From positions 2,790,001 to 2,854,000 of the forward strand of contig NC_019745.1 in NCBI RefSeq assembly GCF_000317555.1: a stretch of DNA of 64,000 nucleotides, read 5' to 3'. Positions 9,513 to 18,483 of the stretch are shown here, in pieces. Both the position numbers and the translations under genes were made by a program. Origin of the DNA: Gloeocapsa sp. PCC 7428 (GTDB lineage: Bacteria > Cyanobacteriota > Cyanobacteriia > Cyanobacteriales > Chroococcidiopsidaceae). A model generated the notes under the pieces. The model saw nothing but the letters and a program-made list of their open reading frames with translations. It did no database searches and had not been told where the DNA came from. Numbering within the stretch: position 1 is the stretch's first letter; the number at the start of each line of letters is the position of its first letter.

Positions 9513-10697
9513 ATGCCTAGCGAAAAGCCGACTGTGCTGATTTACCGAGATTGGTTGTTACCGCCTTCAGAGACGTTTGTTTTGGCACAAGCTGAAGCTT
9601 TAGAACGTTTTACTCCGTACTACATAGGCTCGCGCTTAATCAAAGAAGGTTTACGTACCCCCCAGCAAAGAACCTTGCTTTTGAATGAATGCACTCCAAT
9701 TGGTTGGGCGCGGGAAGCAAGCTTCAAAATACTTGGTTATGCTCCTACACTTATTACTCCTGCTAAAAAATTAAATCCATTACTTATTCATGCCCATTTT
9801 GGTATCGGTGGAAGCTTAGCGTTACCACTCAAACGTGCTTTACAGGTTCCGATGATTGTCACTTATCACGGGTATGAAGAAATGATTGCGGACGAAATCG
9901 CGCAAAAATCATATTTTAGTTATCGGCAATATATGCAACGTAGAGAAATCTTGAAGCAGGAGGTTCGTCTCTTTTTAACTGTATCGCAGCAATCAAAAGA
10001 ACATCTCTTACAACAAGGATTTCCACCAGATAAGATCCTCGTCCATTACACTGGTATCGATACGGAGGTATTTCAACCTGACCTTTCTGTTCAGCGCGAG
10101 CTTGTTGTTTTATTTGTCGCTCGTTTGGTGGAAAAAAAAGGTTGTGAATACTTAATTCGTGCTATGAGCAAAGTTCAGGATATGCATCCTGAGATCGAGT
10201 TAGTCATCATTGGCGATGGAAAACTGCGTTCTTCGCTAGAAGAACTTGCTAAAAGCAGCTTGCAAAAGTATCGTTTTCTCGGCGTGCAACCACCAGATGT
10301 TGTTAAAGCTTGGATGAACCGAGCTAAAATATTTTGCGTTCCCAGTATTACCGCCACGTCAGGCGAAGCTGAGGGATTTGGCATGGTATTTGCTGAAGCC
10401 CAAGCAATGGGACTTCCTGTCGTTAGTTTTGCTAGTGGTGCTATTCCTGAAGCCGTAGCGCATGGTGAAGTTGGGTTTCTTGCCGCAGAACGTAATTGGG
10501 AAGAACTTGCGCATTATATTTTATCACTTGTAGAAGACGAGCAATTATGGCATCGTTTCAGTACATATGGACCGCAGCGCGTACGCAGTTTATTTGATGT
10601 ACAAAAGCAAGCACGTTTACTAGAGAACATTTATGAACAAGTGATAAGCGATCGCCAAAACAAAGTTATCGACCAAACAAGCTCACTTTCTTGTTAG
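9513..10697 (+). CDS. Family 4 glycosyltransferase
   Basis: A 394-residue GT-B fold glycosyltransferase. The C-terminal GT1/GT4 domain shows VLFVARLVEKKGCEYLIRAM near 190-209, ELVIIGDGKL, and the EX7E region EAEGFGMVFAEAQAMGLPVV near 288-307. The N-terminal domain holds HAHFGIGGSLALPL and VTYHGYEE. This is the usual layout for hexose transferases of exopolysaccharide synthesis. A 223-base gap separates it from the sulfotransferase gene, so it may have its own promoter. Donor and acceptor are unknown. Confidence 0.88.
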   Translation: MPSEKPTVLIYRDWLLPPSETFVLAQAEALERFTPYYIGSRLIKEGLRTPQQRTLLLNECTPIGWAREASFKILGYAPTLITPAKKLNPLLIHAHFGIGGSLALPLKRALQVPMIVTYHGYEEMIADEIAQKSYFSYRQYMQRREILKQEVRLFLTVSQQSKEHLLQQGFPPDKILVHYTGIDTEVFQPDLSVQRELVVLFVARLVEKKGCEYLIRAMSKVQDMHPEIELVIIGDGKLRSSLEELAKSSLQKYRFLGVQPPDVVKAWMNRAKIFCVPSITATSGEAEGFGMVFAEAQAMGLPVVSFASGAIPEAVAHGEVGFLAAERNWEELAHYILSLVEDEQLWHRFSTYGPQRVRSLFDVQKQARLLENIYEQVISDRQNKVIDQTSSLSC

Positions 10698-10859
10698 TTA
10701 AAGCAGTAGCCATCAAAACTGATGCAAGATTGTCAATCAGCTGGCTATTAGCAATTCTTGAAACTAGGAAGGATAAATGACGATTTTGTAAAGCTTTACC
10801 TAAGCAACGATTATTTTGTCAAACACTGCGGCACTTAGTAGTTTTTATGGTTGCATCTC

Positions 10860-12146
10860 ATGAAAAACTTTTTGAAATTCGCCGAAGATAGCTTTACGGT
10901 TACGGCTTTAATCTTGTTTACAGGCGGTATACTTGCTGTTATGTTAAGCCCTGATGGTACCTCGGCAGAAGGAAATCCGCTATTTCAATTAATTTGGTTT
11001 GTCGTTTATGCGATCGCCGCAGGTTTGCTACTAGTTCACTGGAAAGCTTTTATACGAGTTATTACTACCTCTCATCTAAACATAGCTTTACTTTTTGTAA
11101 TAGCGGCAATAGGAGTTGCTGTATTCTCACACTATTGGTCCGTAGCACCATCTGTAACTCTACGCCGTAGTTTTGCGTTATTAGGAACAAGTATTTTTGG
11201 TATTTATTTTTCCGTAAGATATCAACCAAGAGAGCAACTAAAACTCCTCGGTTGGGCATTTGGTCTGATGGTCGTACTCAGCTTTGTTTTTGCTATAGCT
11301 GTACCAAGGTATGGCATTGATGTTTATCCTCATGCAGGCGCATGGCGTGGGGTTTTTGCTCAAAAGAATAATTTGGGTCGTGCCATGACTTTAAGTTCTC
11401 TGGTATTTTTGCTCTTGGCATTTGACAAAACTAAGTATCGATGGATTCTATGGACTGGCTTTATTCTCTCGTTTGCGCTTTTACTTCTTTCCACCTCTAA
11501 AACATCGCTACTAGTTACTCTTACTGCTTTTGCTCTTCTACCTTTATACAGAGCTTTACGATGGCGCTCAACGGTCTTTTTACCTATATTTATTATTTCA
11601 ATTTTGATTGCTAGTGCTATATCTATCTTGGTCGTGAGTGAAGTAGATACTTTACTAGGCTTAATTGGAAAAGACGCAACGTTTACAGGAAGAACACCGC
11701 TATGGGAAGCTGTTTGGGTAATGATCGTGCAGCGCCCCTGGTTAGGTTATGGCTACAATGCCTTCTGGCTGGGATGGCAAAGTTATTCTAGTTTCGTATG
11801 GGAGTTTGTCCGGTGGACACCTCCTCATGCTCATAATGGTTTTCTAGATTTATGGCTTGATATAGGATTGTTAGGAGTTATTGTATTTACACTAAGCTTG
11901 CTATTTGCTTTTTTGCAAGCTATTCGTAAGACTCGACAAGATAAAAGAATTGAATTTTTGTTTCCTATTACTTATTTAAGTATTTTATTACTATTTAATA
12001 TGACATACAGTACAATTCTATCGCGTAACGATATATATTGGGTACTCTACATATCAGTATTGTTTTGGAAACCCTTAAAACAATCCGTAGAAGACTTAGC
12101 CGAGAAAAAAATATACAAACAAACATATCCATTGAAAGGATATTAA
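10860..12146 (+). CDS. O-antigen ligase / Wzy-type polysaccharide polymerase
   Basis: A polytopic membrane protein of 428 residues from the ATG at 10860 (an in-frame TTG lies 9 bases earlier). About ten to twelve hydrophobic segments flank a periplasmic loop with the Wzy_C-type signature TPPHAHNGFLDLWLDIGLLG near residues 320-339. Other family traits are RRSFALLGTSIFGIYFSVRY and the ending of the loop RPWLGYGYNAFW. It probably joins lipid-linked repeat units into polymer or ligates polymer to an acceptor. The locus has no visible Wzx flippase, so that partner must be encoded elsewhere. Confidence 0.85.
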   Translation: MKNFLKFAEDSFTVTALILFTGGILAVMLSPDGTSAEGNPLFQLIWFVVYAIAAGLLLVHWKAFIRVITTSHLNIALLFVIAAIGVAVFSHYWSVAPSVTLRRSFALLGTSIFGIYFSVRYQPREQLKLLGWAFGLMVVLSFVFAIAVPRYGIDVYPHAGAWRGVFAQKNNLGRAMTLSSLVFLLLAFDKTKYRWILWTGFILSFALLLLSTSKTSLLVTLTAFALLPLYRALRWRSTVFLPIFIISILIASAISILVVSEVDTLLGLIGKDATFTGRTPLWEAVWVMIVQRPWLGYGYNAFWLGWQSYSSFVWEFVRWTPPHAHNGFLDLWLDIGLLGVIVFTLSLLFAFLQAIRKTRQDKRIEFLFPITYLSILLLFNMTYSTILSRNDIYWVLYISVLFWKPLKQSVEDLAEKKIYKQTYPLKGY

Positions 12147-12259
12147 TTTTATACAAGAAGCAGAATAAATAGAAGTTTAAACTGTTTAGACTATTCATAT
12201 TTGTGCTGACGCTGCTTTCACACAATAAACTAATCACTAATTGGTAAAAAGTCTTGACT

Positions 12260-13315
12260 ATGAAAAAAGTTTCTGTAATTGTTCCAATTTATGCGGCAGA
12301 AAAATATATTGCCAACGCTGTGCAATCTGTTTTAAATCAGTCATATCAAGACTTTGAAATTCTTCTTGTCGATGATGGAACTCCTGACGCAAGTCTCAAA
12401 ATTTGCGAACAATTTACAGACCCTCGTATCAAAATTATTCGCCAAAGCAATCGAGGGGCTTCAGCCGCTAGAAATAATGGAATTCGTCACGCTCAAGGAG
12501 AGTACATTGCGTTCTTAGATGCGGATGATACGTGGGTACCAGAAAAACTAGAAAAGCATATTAATCATTTAGAAAGCTCACCCGATGTAGGAGTGAGCTT
12601 TAGTTATTGCACTTTTGTTGATGAAGCTGGTAAATCACTAGGTCTCTACAATGCTACCGAATACAAAGTTATTACTCCAGGAGCGATCCTATGTCGCAAT
12701 CCAATCGCGAATCCTTCATGTTTGGTAACTCGGCGTGAGGTACTCGAAGAAATTAAATTCCAGCAAGAATACAACGGTACTATCGAAGACTGCTACTTTG
12801 ATGAAAGCTTGCGGCAATCAGAAGATGCTGAATGCTGGTTACGTATTTGTATAAAAACAAATTGGAACTTCGCAGTCATTCCCGAACTTTTAGCAACCTA
12901 TAGACTGCATTCCGTAGGTAATTCAGCTAACTTATTAAATACATTAGAGTCGTGGGAGCAGTTGACCGAGAAGGTGCGACTTTATGCTCCAGAGGTTATA
13001 GCCGAGTGGGAAAACCCAGCAATGGCCTACACTTTACGGTATTTGGCGCGTAAAGCCGTGACCATGAGTGATGGGTCAATGGCAATCAAGTTGAGCCACA
13101 AAGCGATCGCGACACACTGGCAAATTCTCTTAGAGGAACCACGCCGTACACTCGTCACCTTAGCAGCAGCTTACTTACTTTATCTTTTACCGCAACGTTT
13201 TTACAGCCAGATCAAGAATCTAGGCTTAAAGTTCATTAGTGCAAATCAGCGACGCCGTATTCTTAAAGATCAGTCTCGACAAAAGTCGCAGTCAGTCGTC
13301 GGTTCTAGCTCTTGA
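12260..13315 (+). CDS. Family 2 glycosyltransferase
   Basis: A 351-residue GT-A glycosyltransferase. It begins MKKVSVIVPIYAAEKYIANA at the ATG at 12260; an in-frame TTG 6 bases earlier is less likely. Motifs are LVDDGTPDASLKIC, SNRGASAARNNGI and LDADDTWVPEKL. The C-terminal region after about 260 contains a hydrophobic stretch (TLVTLAAAYLLYLLP) that could associate with the membrane. It is followed 48 bases later by the TagA/WecG-type transferase. Confidence 0.87.
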   Translation: MKKVSVIVPIYAAEKYIANAVQSVLNQSYQDFEILLVDDGTPDASLKICEQFTDPRIKIIRQSNRGASAARNNGIRHAQGEYIAFLDADDTWVPEKLEKHINHLESSPDVGVSFSYCTFVDEAGKSLGLYNATEYKVITPGAILCRNPIANPSCLVTRREVLEEIKFQQEYNGTIEDCYFDESLRQSEDAECWLRICIKTNWNFAVIPELLATYRLHSVGNSANLLNTLESWEQLTEKVRLYAPEVIAEWENPAMAYTLRYLARKAVTMSDGSMAIKLSHKAIATHWQILLEEPRRTLVTLAAAYLLYLLPQRFYSQIKNLGLKFISANQRRRILKDQSRQKSQSVVGSSS

Positions 13316-13363
13316 ACAAAAGTGAATGCTTGCTACGTGGTGCTATAAAAGGAAAAACTATTC

Positions 13364-14131
13364 ATGAGAATAAATATCTGCGGGGTCAAAATTGATCAGG
13401 TGACGCTTGACGAAGTGATTAATTTAATTGTAGAGCATGCACTTGTCGGCACCGAACCAAACTATGTCGTCACACCCAACGCACAACATATCCTTTTGCT
13501 ACAAAACGACACGCATTTTAGTGAAATCTACGCAAAAGCGTTTTTAGTGGTAGCAGATGGTGTACCGCTTGTTTGGGCATCTCGGCTGTTAGGAAAGCCA
13601 TTACCTGGTCGTGTTAATGGTACCGACTTATTTGAACGACTTTGCCAAGTCGCCGCAGAAAAAGGATTAAAAGTCTTTCTGCTAGGCGGTCGCCCTCAAG
13701 CCGCAGAAAACGCTGCGAAACTGCTGCAACAAAGACACCCAAACCTTAATGTCGTAGGTACTTATTGTCCCCCATACGGTTTTGAGACAGATCCAGCAGA
13801 ACTAGCATTAATCAATTCAAAAATTAAAACAGCAGCACCTCATTTGTTATTTGTCGGATTGGGAGCACCCAAACAAGAGTATTGGATGTATCAAGTGCAT
13901 CAAGAACTAGGGGTTCCTGTTTCAATAGGTATAGGTGGAAGTTTTGAGTTGGTTTCTGGTGCAGTACCTAGAGCACCAATATGGATGCAAAAATCAGGTT
14001 TAGAGTGGTTTTTTCGCTTAATAGCTGAACCTCGTCGTCTTTGGAAACGCTATATTCTTGGCAATCCACATTTTGTCTGGTTAGTATTTAGGCAATGGCT
14101 TAGGCAATCGCTGGCAGAGAAAACTTCATAG
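13364..14131 (+). CDS. WecG/TagA/CpsF family glycosyltransferase
   Basis: A 255-residue GT26 family enzyme that adds N-acetylmannosamine or a related sugar to a lipid-linked acceptor at the membrane surface. The family pattern is clear: VVTPNAQHILLLQND near residues 36-50 with the conserved Thr and Asn, VVADGVPLVWASRLLGKPLP with the catalytic-site Asp, FLLGGRPQAAENAA, and PHLLFVGLGAPKQEYWM. The C-terminal basic/aromatic segment RLIAEPRRLWKRYILGNPHF is the membrane-docking tail typical of TagA. The length is normal. Confidence 0.9.
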   Translation: MRINICGVKIDQVTLDEVINLIVEHALVGTEPNYVVTPNAQHILLLQNDTHFSEIYAKAFLVVADGVPLVWASRLLGKPLPGRVNGTDLFERLCQVAAEKGLKVFLLGGRPQAAENAAKLLQQRHPNLNVVGTYCPPYGFETDPAELALINSKIKTAAPHLLFVGLGAPKQEYWMYQVHQELGVPVSIGIGGSFELVSGAVPRAPIWMQKSGLEWFFRLIAEPRRLWKRYILGNPHFVWLVFRQWLRQSLAEKTS

Positions 14132-14152
14132 TCGCAATGAGCGAGACGAACT

Positions 14153-15346
14153 ATGAAAGGAAGGCGTGGTTTACTGTTAGGTCTGGGAGCAACGGGTTTG
14201 GGTGCGGTTGCGATCGCCCATCACTACAAAAATCAACAGAATCAATTTGCCAAACCGCTGCGCGAAGAGCGCCAACAAGTAAGAGATTTTACTGTGGTTG
14301 GAGAAGCCACGTTACAACAACGTGCAGCTAACAAAGGAATTATTTATGGAGCAGCTGCGCAATATAAACCACTTACCACAAATACGCAGTTTGCTCAACA
14401 ATTCGCGCAAGAGTGTGCTGTTTTAGTCCCTGCTAATGAATTAAAGTGGCAAGCGTTACGCCCAACACCAGAACAATTTGATTTTAGTCGTAGTGATTGG
14501 ATGGCAGGATTTGCCCAGAAACACAATATGCTGTTTCGAGGGCATACTTTAGTTTGGTATCAGGCTTTACCTAAATGGTTTGAGGAGAAAGTCAATCGCA
14601 AAAATGCAGAGAAAATCCTAACAGAGCATATCAACACCGTCGTGCAGCGTTACGCTGGCAGTATATACTCTTGGGACGTTGTGAATGAAGCCATAGTTCC
14701 TAATCGAACAAAACAAGGACTGCGACAAACTCCTTGGCTAAAGTTGTTAGGAGAAGATTATATTGAAATGGCATTTCGGACAGCCGCCGCCGCTGATCCT
14801 CAAGCATTACTCGTATATAACGACAACAATTTAGAATACGATAACGCAAAAACAGAAACGAAAAGAGCGCGCGTTCTGAAACTTCTAGAGCGGCTGAAAT
14901 CAAAAGGAGTTCCAATTCATGGGTTAGGGATTCAGTCGCATTTAGGTGCAAGTTCTCGTGGCTTCAATGCAAAGCGGCTCAGGAATTTCCTCAAAGACGT
15001 TGCTAGTCTGGATCTGCAAATTTTGATTACCGAAATGGATGTCGCAGAGAAAAAATTGATTGAGGTAGAGAATCGCGATGCAATTATAGCCGGAGTTTAT
15101 TATGACTACTTGTCAGTTGTCTTAGACGAGCCTGCGGTTAATACGGTGATCACCTGGGGACTTAGCGATCGCTATACGTGGCTAGCTAATTTTGCTCCAC
15201 GTCAAGATGGCGCTCCTGTACGTCCCCTACCACTTGATGCTCAACTACAGCGTAAGTTAGCGTGGAATGCGATCGCCTCAGCTTTTGATCAAGCTCCACC
15301 ACGTCCAGTTAAGCAGATTCATTCAAAACTCAGCATAACTAACTAG
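14153..15346 (+). CDS. Secreted GH10 endo-1,4-beta-xylanase-like enzyme
   Basis: A 397-residue glycoside hydrolase family 10 protein. The acid/base Glu lies in WDVVNEAI (Glu179) and the nucleophile in ITEMDV (Glu294). Other GH10 marks are FRGHTLVWYQALPKW, LKWQALRPTPEQFDF and IHGLGIQSHLG. The N-terminus MKGRRGLLLGLGATGLGAVA has a twin-arginine-like pair before a hydrophobic stretch, suggesting Tat export or a membrane anchor. The ATG follows the TagA-type gene by 21 bases, so it is probably co-transcribed with polysaccharide synthesis genes. It may trim or release the cell's own polymer rather than digest plant xylan; that is inference. Confidence 0.88.
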   Translation: MKGRRGLLLGLGATGLGAVAIAHHYKNQQNQFAKPLREERQQVRDFTVVGEATLQQRAANKGIIYGAAAQYKPLTTNTQFAQQFAQECAVLVPANELKWQALRPTPEQFDFSRSDWMAGFAQKHNMLFRGHTLVWYQALPKWFEEKVNRKNAEKILTEHINTVVQRYAGSIYSWDVVNEAIVPNRTKQGLRQTPWLKLLGEDYIEMAFRTAAAADPQALLVYNDNNLEYDNAKTETKRARVLKLLERLKSKGVPIHGLGIQSHLGASSRGFNAKRLRNFLKDVASLDLQILITEMDVAEKKLIEVENRDAIIAGVYYDYLSVVLDEPAVNTVITWGLSDRYTWLANFAPRQDGAPVRPLPLDAQLQRKLAWNAIASAFDQAPPRPVKQIHSKLSITN

Positions 15347-15491
15347 GCTTATTTGTAGCCGATTTTTCACTCGGGATGAACTTAAGCTTCCAAGCATCAC
15401 GCTTAAGATGCTGAAATATATGTCAATAGCTAATTGCTTAATTGTAGAAGTATAAAAAGCTGAAAAATTTTAGATATGCACTACAAGCACG

Positions 15492-15563
15492 CAATTAGTA
15501 GGAGAATACCGTGAAGACATTCTACAGATGCAAAAGCTACTAAAACGAGAGCTATCAGCCTAG
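15492..15563 (+). pseudogene. C-terminal remnant of a second sulfotransferase gene
   Basis: The frame ending in TAG at 15561-15563 reads QLVGEYREDILQMQKLLKRE and then LSA. The intact sulfotransferase at 8375-9289 ends with QLIEVYREDILKLQELLQKD, so the two tails align without gaps. An in-frame stop lies upstream at 15471-15473 and no sulfotransferase core is recognisable before it. This is best read as the surviving 3' end of a deleted paralogue. Confidence 0.65.
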
Positions 15564-16609
15564 CTCAAGCAGAAACATGACAAACCTCCTATTATTCAGT
15601 AGTATTTCGTACAAATGAAGAACATAAAACGAGTTAATAACTTTTTTATCAACAACAGTCTATTCAAAATAATTGCAACTCAGTGAGCAAGCTAAAATTC
15701 TTTCGCTAGAGTGCGTAACTAACTGCCTACGATACAAGTTTTGCTTAAATTACGAAAATCTACTTAAGTAAGCTGGCATTTTTAAAATAGTGTTGCTACA
15801 AGTAACAACTTGAAGATAATGCTAATATTGCCATTACCTGCAATCAATAATAAAACTAGATGTTCTTGATTTATTCAAAATTGTAGCAAATTCTTTATTT
15901 ATTATTAAATATTCACATTATTTCTCTTATAAGAAGTATAAGGATGACCTACCAATTGCTACTAAATCACAAAAAGTATTAGTAGGCAAACAACATTAAA
16001 TTATAAACAAAACTATAATTTTATTTAATGCAATTCTTCTAATCGTAATCGTTAGAAATGCAGAAACGTGGTGCTAATACCAGTTGCACATTTCAGCTAC
16101 ATTTTGCATATTTATGCTTTTTTAAGCAGATTGACCAAATTCACTACTAGCTTTGAGGTAGCCATCTTCTCCGCACATACGTGATGGCTTGCTTGCCTTT
16201 ATTGCTTCAATATCGCAATAAATCTACGAACTAATACGTTCGGTGAAAATATCATTCAGTAGAACACTGAGAAGTAGAATACGGGCAAAATTTGCTAACA
16301 GCCGCAGATATACCGAAAAAAAAACTAATTTTTAAAAGTCTAAAAGTCGTATTTACACGAATGATGAACTTGGGTAGGAGTGAATAGGATATACCCATAG
16401 ATGAGGTTCTGCAATTAGTCTTCATTCTGTTCAATCAACTATTAATTAGTTTTTAGGAAATCTTTACGAAGATTCCCCAAATACTTAATTTGCACTTAAT
16501 TCTTGTTCTTTCTTATGAGAGCAGGTTTAACAAAATGTATTGCAAACATGATGTTTAAAACTGTTCTGAGCATAAAAATCTAGTACAATTAACCACCTAT
16601 ATTTGAAAG
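15564..16609. other. Long AT-rich intergenic region before beta-helix gene 1
   Basis: About 1.05 kb with no convincing reading frame on either strand. It is markedly AT-rich, with runs such as TTATTTATTATTAAATATTC near 15895. It probably carries the promoter and a long leader of the beta-helix gene at 16610. I see no known riboswitch or insertion sequence in it. Confidence 0.55.
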
Positions 16610-18334
16610 ATGAATAGCAAAATTAATTGGCAACAACTTAAGGCTTTCTTATTGACCAAGAGTTTATTAACAATATTATTCGTTGTTCCTGGAGTAGCTT
16701 CGGCAAATAGTAACAACTCTGTTCCTCAAATGAAAACGACTAATTATGCAATTCCTAGTGATGCTTATTTTGTAGCTCCAGATGGAAAAGACACAAACAC
16801 TGGTAGATCTGTTAATTCTCCTTGGTCAGTTGAAAAAGCAATAGCAGCTGCTCCTAATGGTGCCACAATTATCTTTCGAGGTGGTGTGTATCGGGATGTA
16901 CAAACTAATATTCGTAAAAGGCTGACTTTACAAGCTTATCCAAATGAGAAACCTTGGATTAAAGGCAGTGTTGTTGTTAATGATTGGGTAAAAGAAGGTA
17001 ATATTTGGCGCAAAGATGACTGGAATTATTCTTTCCCTTTCAAAGGTCAGCCGCAATCACTTGATCCGAATTACCCGTTAGCTGGACATCGAGATATGGT
17101 GTTTATTAATAACATTGCGCAACGGCAAGTCGGTAGCAAATCTCAAGTTGTCCCTGGCACTTTTTATGTCGATCCAGCTAATCAAAAACTTTATATTGGC
17201 AGCGATCCATCTGGCAAAATGGTTGAATCTACAACTAAAGAATTTGCCTTTACTACTGCTCACTCCTCAGAAAACACTGTAATTAGAGGATTGGGAATTA
17301 CACACTACGCTGACACCGCTATTAGGGTTATCAGAGCAAATGTTACATTAGAAAATAATACGCTTACGTGGAATGGTTTGAATGCAGTTTTACTAACTTC
17401 TACAGATGCCGTATTAAGAGGTAACATCATTAGCTATAACGGACGTCAGGGAGTATCAGGCGTTTATGCTCACCGTATGTTAGTAGAAAATAACGTCCTA
17501 AGTCATAACAATACCGAAAACTTCTCAAAAAACTGGGATTCAGCAGGTATTAAAACGATTTGGACTGATGGTTTAGTGTGGCGTAACAATCTTGTCGAAC
17601 GCAATAATGGGATGGGTTTGTGGATCGATGAATCTACAACAAACTCTACAGTTGTCAATAATGTCGTCCGTAGAAACGGCAGTATCGGCATTATGTTTGA
17701 AATTTCCCACAAAGGAATTATTGCTTCAAATCTGGTATATGACAATGCTCCTGCTGGAATTATGGTCATGAATGCTTCAAGTGCTCGTATCTACAACAAC
17801 ACTCTAGCACGCAACCGTGCTAACCTCTTAATCAAAGAAACACCACGTAACAACACAAAAGTCAACGAGATTGCAGATGGTATTACTTGGATTACACGCA
17901 ACACCGTTGTCAAGAACAATATTTTATGGAACTCGAACGGTTCTAGTTTCTTTGCTCCTAGCTGTGAATTAAGAGAGCCATCAAGACAAATGATCCCTGT
18001 TACTGATTACAATGCATACTATCGTCCAGAACCAAATCAACCACGAAACTTTCTAGTTTGGGGGTTAAGTGGTAGCCAATGCTTTAGTACATTCCGAACC
18101 TTAGCTAGCTTCGCCTCAGCTACAGGGCTAGAGTCTAATGGATTAGAATTTACAAGCAGTAACGATCCATTTTTTGTTAGTGCGCCAGCTGATGATTTCA
18201 GGTTGAAATGGGGTAGCCCTGCAATTAGGCGTGGGGAAGCATTGCCCGCAGATGTTGCTCAGGCGATCGGAGTTCCCGCTGGAAGAACAGTTGATTTAGG
18301 TGTATTATCGTCTGAGGTATTGGCTGCACATTAA
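16610..18334 (+). CDS. Secreted right-handed beta-helix protein, paralogue 1
   Basis: A 574-residue protein with a signal peptide (hydrophobic LLTILFVVPGVASA near 20-33), then a conserved start YFVAPDGKDTNTGRSVNSPW followed by a FRGGVYRD motif. The middle (about 200-440) is a series of short Asn-rich repeats such as LENNTLTWNG, LRGNIISYNG and VENNVLSHNN, the pattern of parallel beta-helix proteins related to pectate lyases, NosD and alginate epimerases. No catalytic residues can be assigned. It has two close paralogues downstream but is more diverged and more AT-rich than they are. It may bind, cleave or epimerise the cell's polysaccharide. Confidence 0.82.
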   Translation: MNSKINWQQLKAFLLTKSLLTILFVVPGVASANSNNSVPQMKTTNYAIPSDAYFVAPDGKDTNTGRSVNSPWSVEKAIAAAPNGATIIFRGGVYRDVQTNIRKRLTLQAYPNEKPWIKGSVVVNDWVKEGNIWRKDDWNYSFPFKGQPQSLDPNYPLAGHRDMVFINNIAQRQVGSKSQVVPGTFYVDPANQKLYIGSDPSGKMVESTTKEFAFTTAHSSENTVIRGLGITHYADTAIRVIRANVTLENNTLTWNGLNAVLLTSTDAVLRGNIISYNGRQGVSGVYAHRMLVENNVLSHNNTENFSKNWDSAGIKTIWTDGLVWRNNLVERNNGMGLWIDESTTNSTVVNNVVRRNGSIGIMFEISHKGIIASNLVYDNAPAGIMVMNASSARIYNNTLARNRANLLIKETPRNNTKVNEIADGITWITRNTVVKNNILWNSNGSSFFAPSCELREPSRQMIPVTDYNAYYRPEPNQPRNFLVWGLSGSQCFSTFRTLASFASATGLESNGLEFTSSNDPFFVSAPADDFRLKWGSPAIRRGEALPADVAQAIGVPAGRTVDLGVLSSEVLAAH

Positions 18335-18344
18335 CCAAACCGAG

Positions 18345-18386
18345 GATTTAGTACCTGCATCTCAGGTGTTAGCTGTGAATGTATAA
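18345..18386 (+). pseudogene. Duplicated 3' tail of a beta-helix gene
   Basis: Just past the stop of paralogue 1, the frame ending TAA at 18384-18386 reads DLVPASQVLAVNV. The true C-terminus of paralogue 1 is DLGVLSSEVLAAH. Aligned with one gap, the two share D, L, V, S, V, L and A at matching places and both end in a stop. This looks like the scar of a lost or collapsed tandem copy, although 42 bases is short. Confidence 0.4.
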
Positions 18387-18450
18387 TCACTAGTAGAAAA
18401 ACCTTGATTTCTCTCAAAGAGGAGTAAAGCAGAATACTGGATAATTATTG

Positions 18451-18483
18451 AAATCGCAGGAGTAAGAGCGCCTGCGATTTTTG
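18451..18483 (+). terminator. Rho-independent terminator after beta-helix paralogue 1
   Basis: Perfect 10-base arms AAATCGCAGG (18451-18460) and CCTGCGATTT (18471-18480) enclose a 10-base loop and are followed by TT. It ends the transcript of paralogue 1, so the three beta-helix genes are probably transcribed separately. Confidence 0.75.

Noticed and set aside
15564-16609. Riboswitch or known small RNA in the long leaders of the beta-helix genes
   Set aside because: I saw no conserved riboswitch core or known cyanobacterial small RNA motif; the regions are AT-rich without strong structure.
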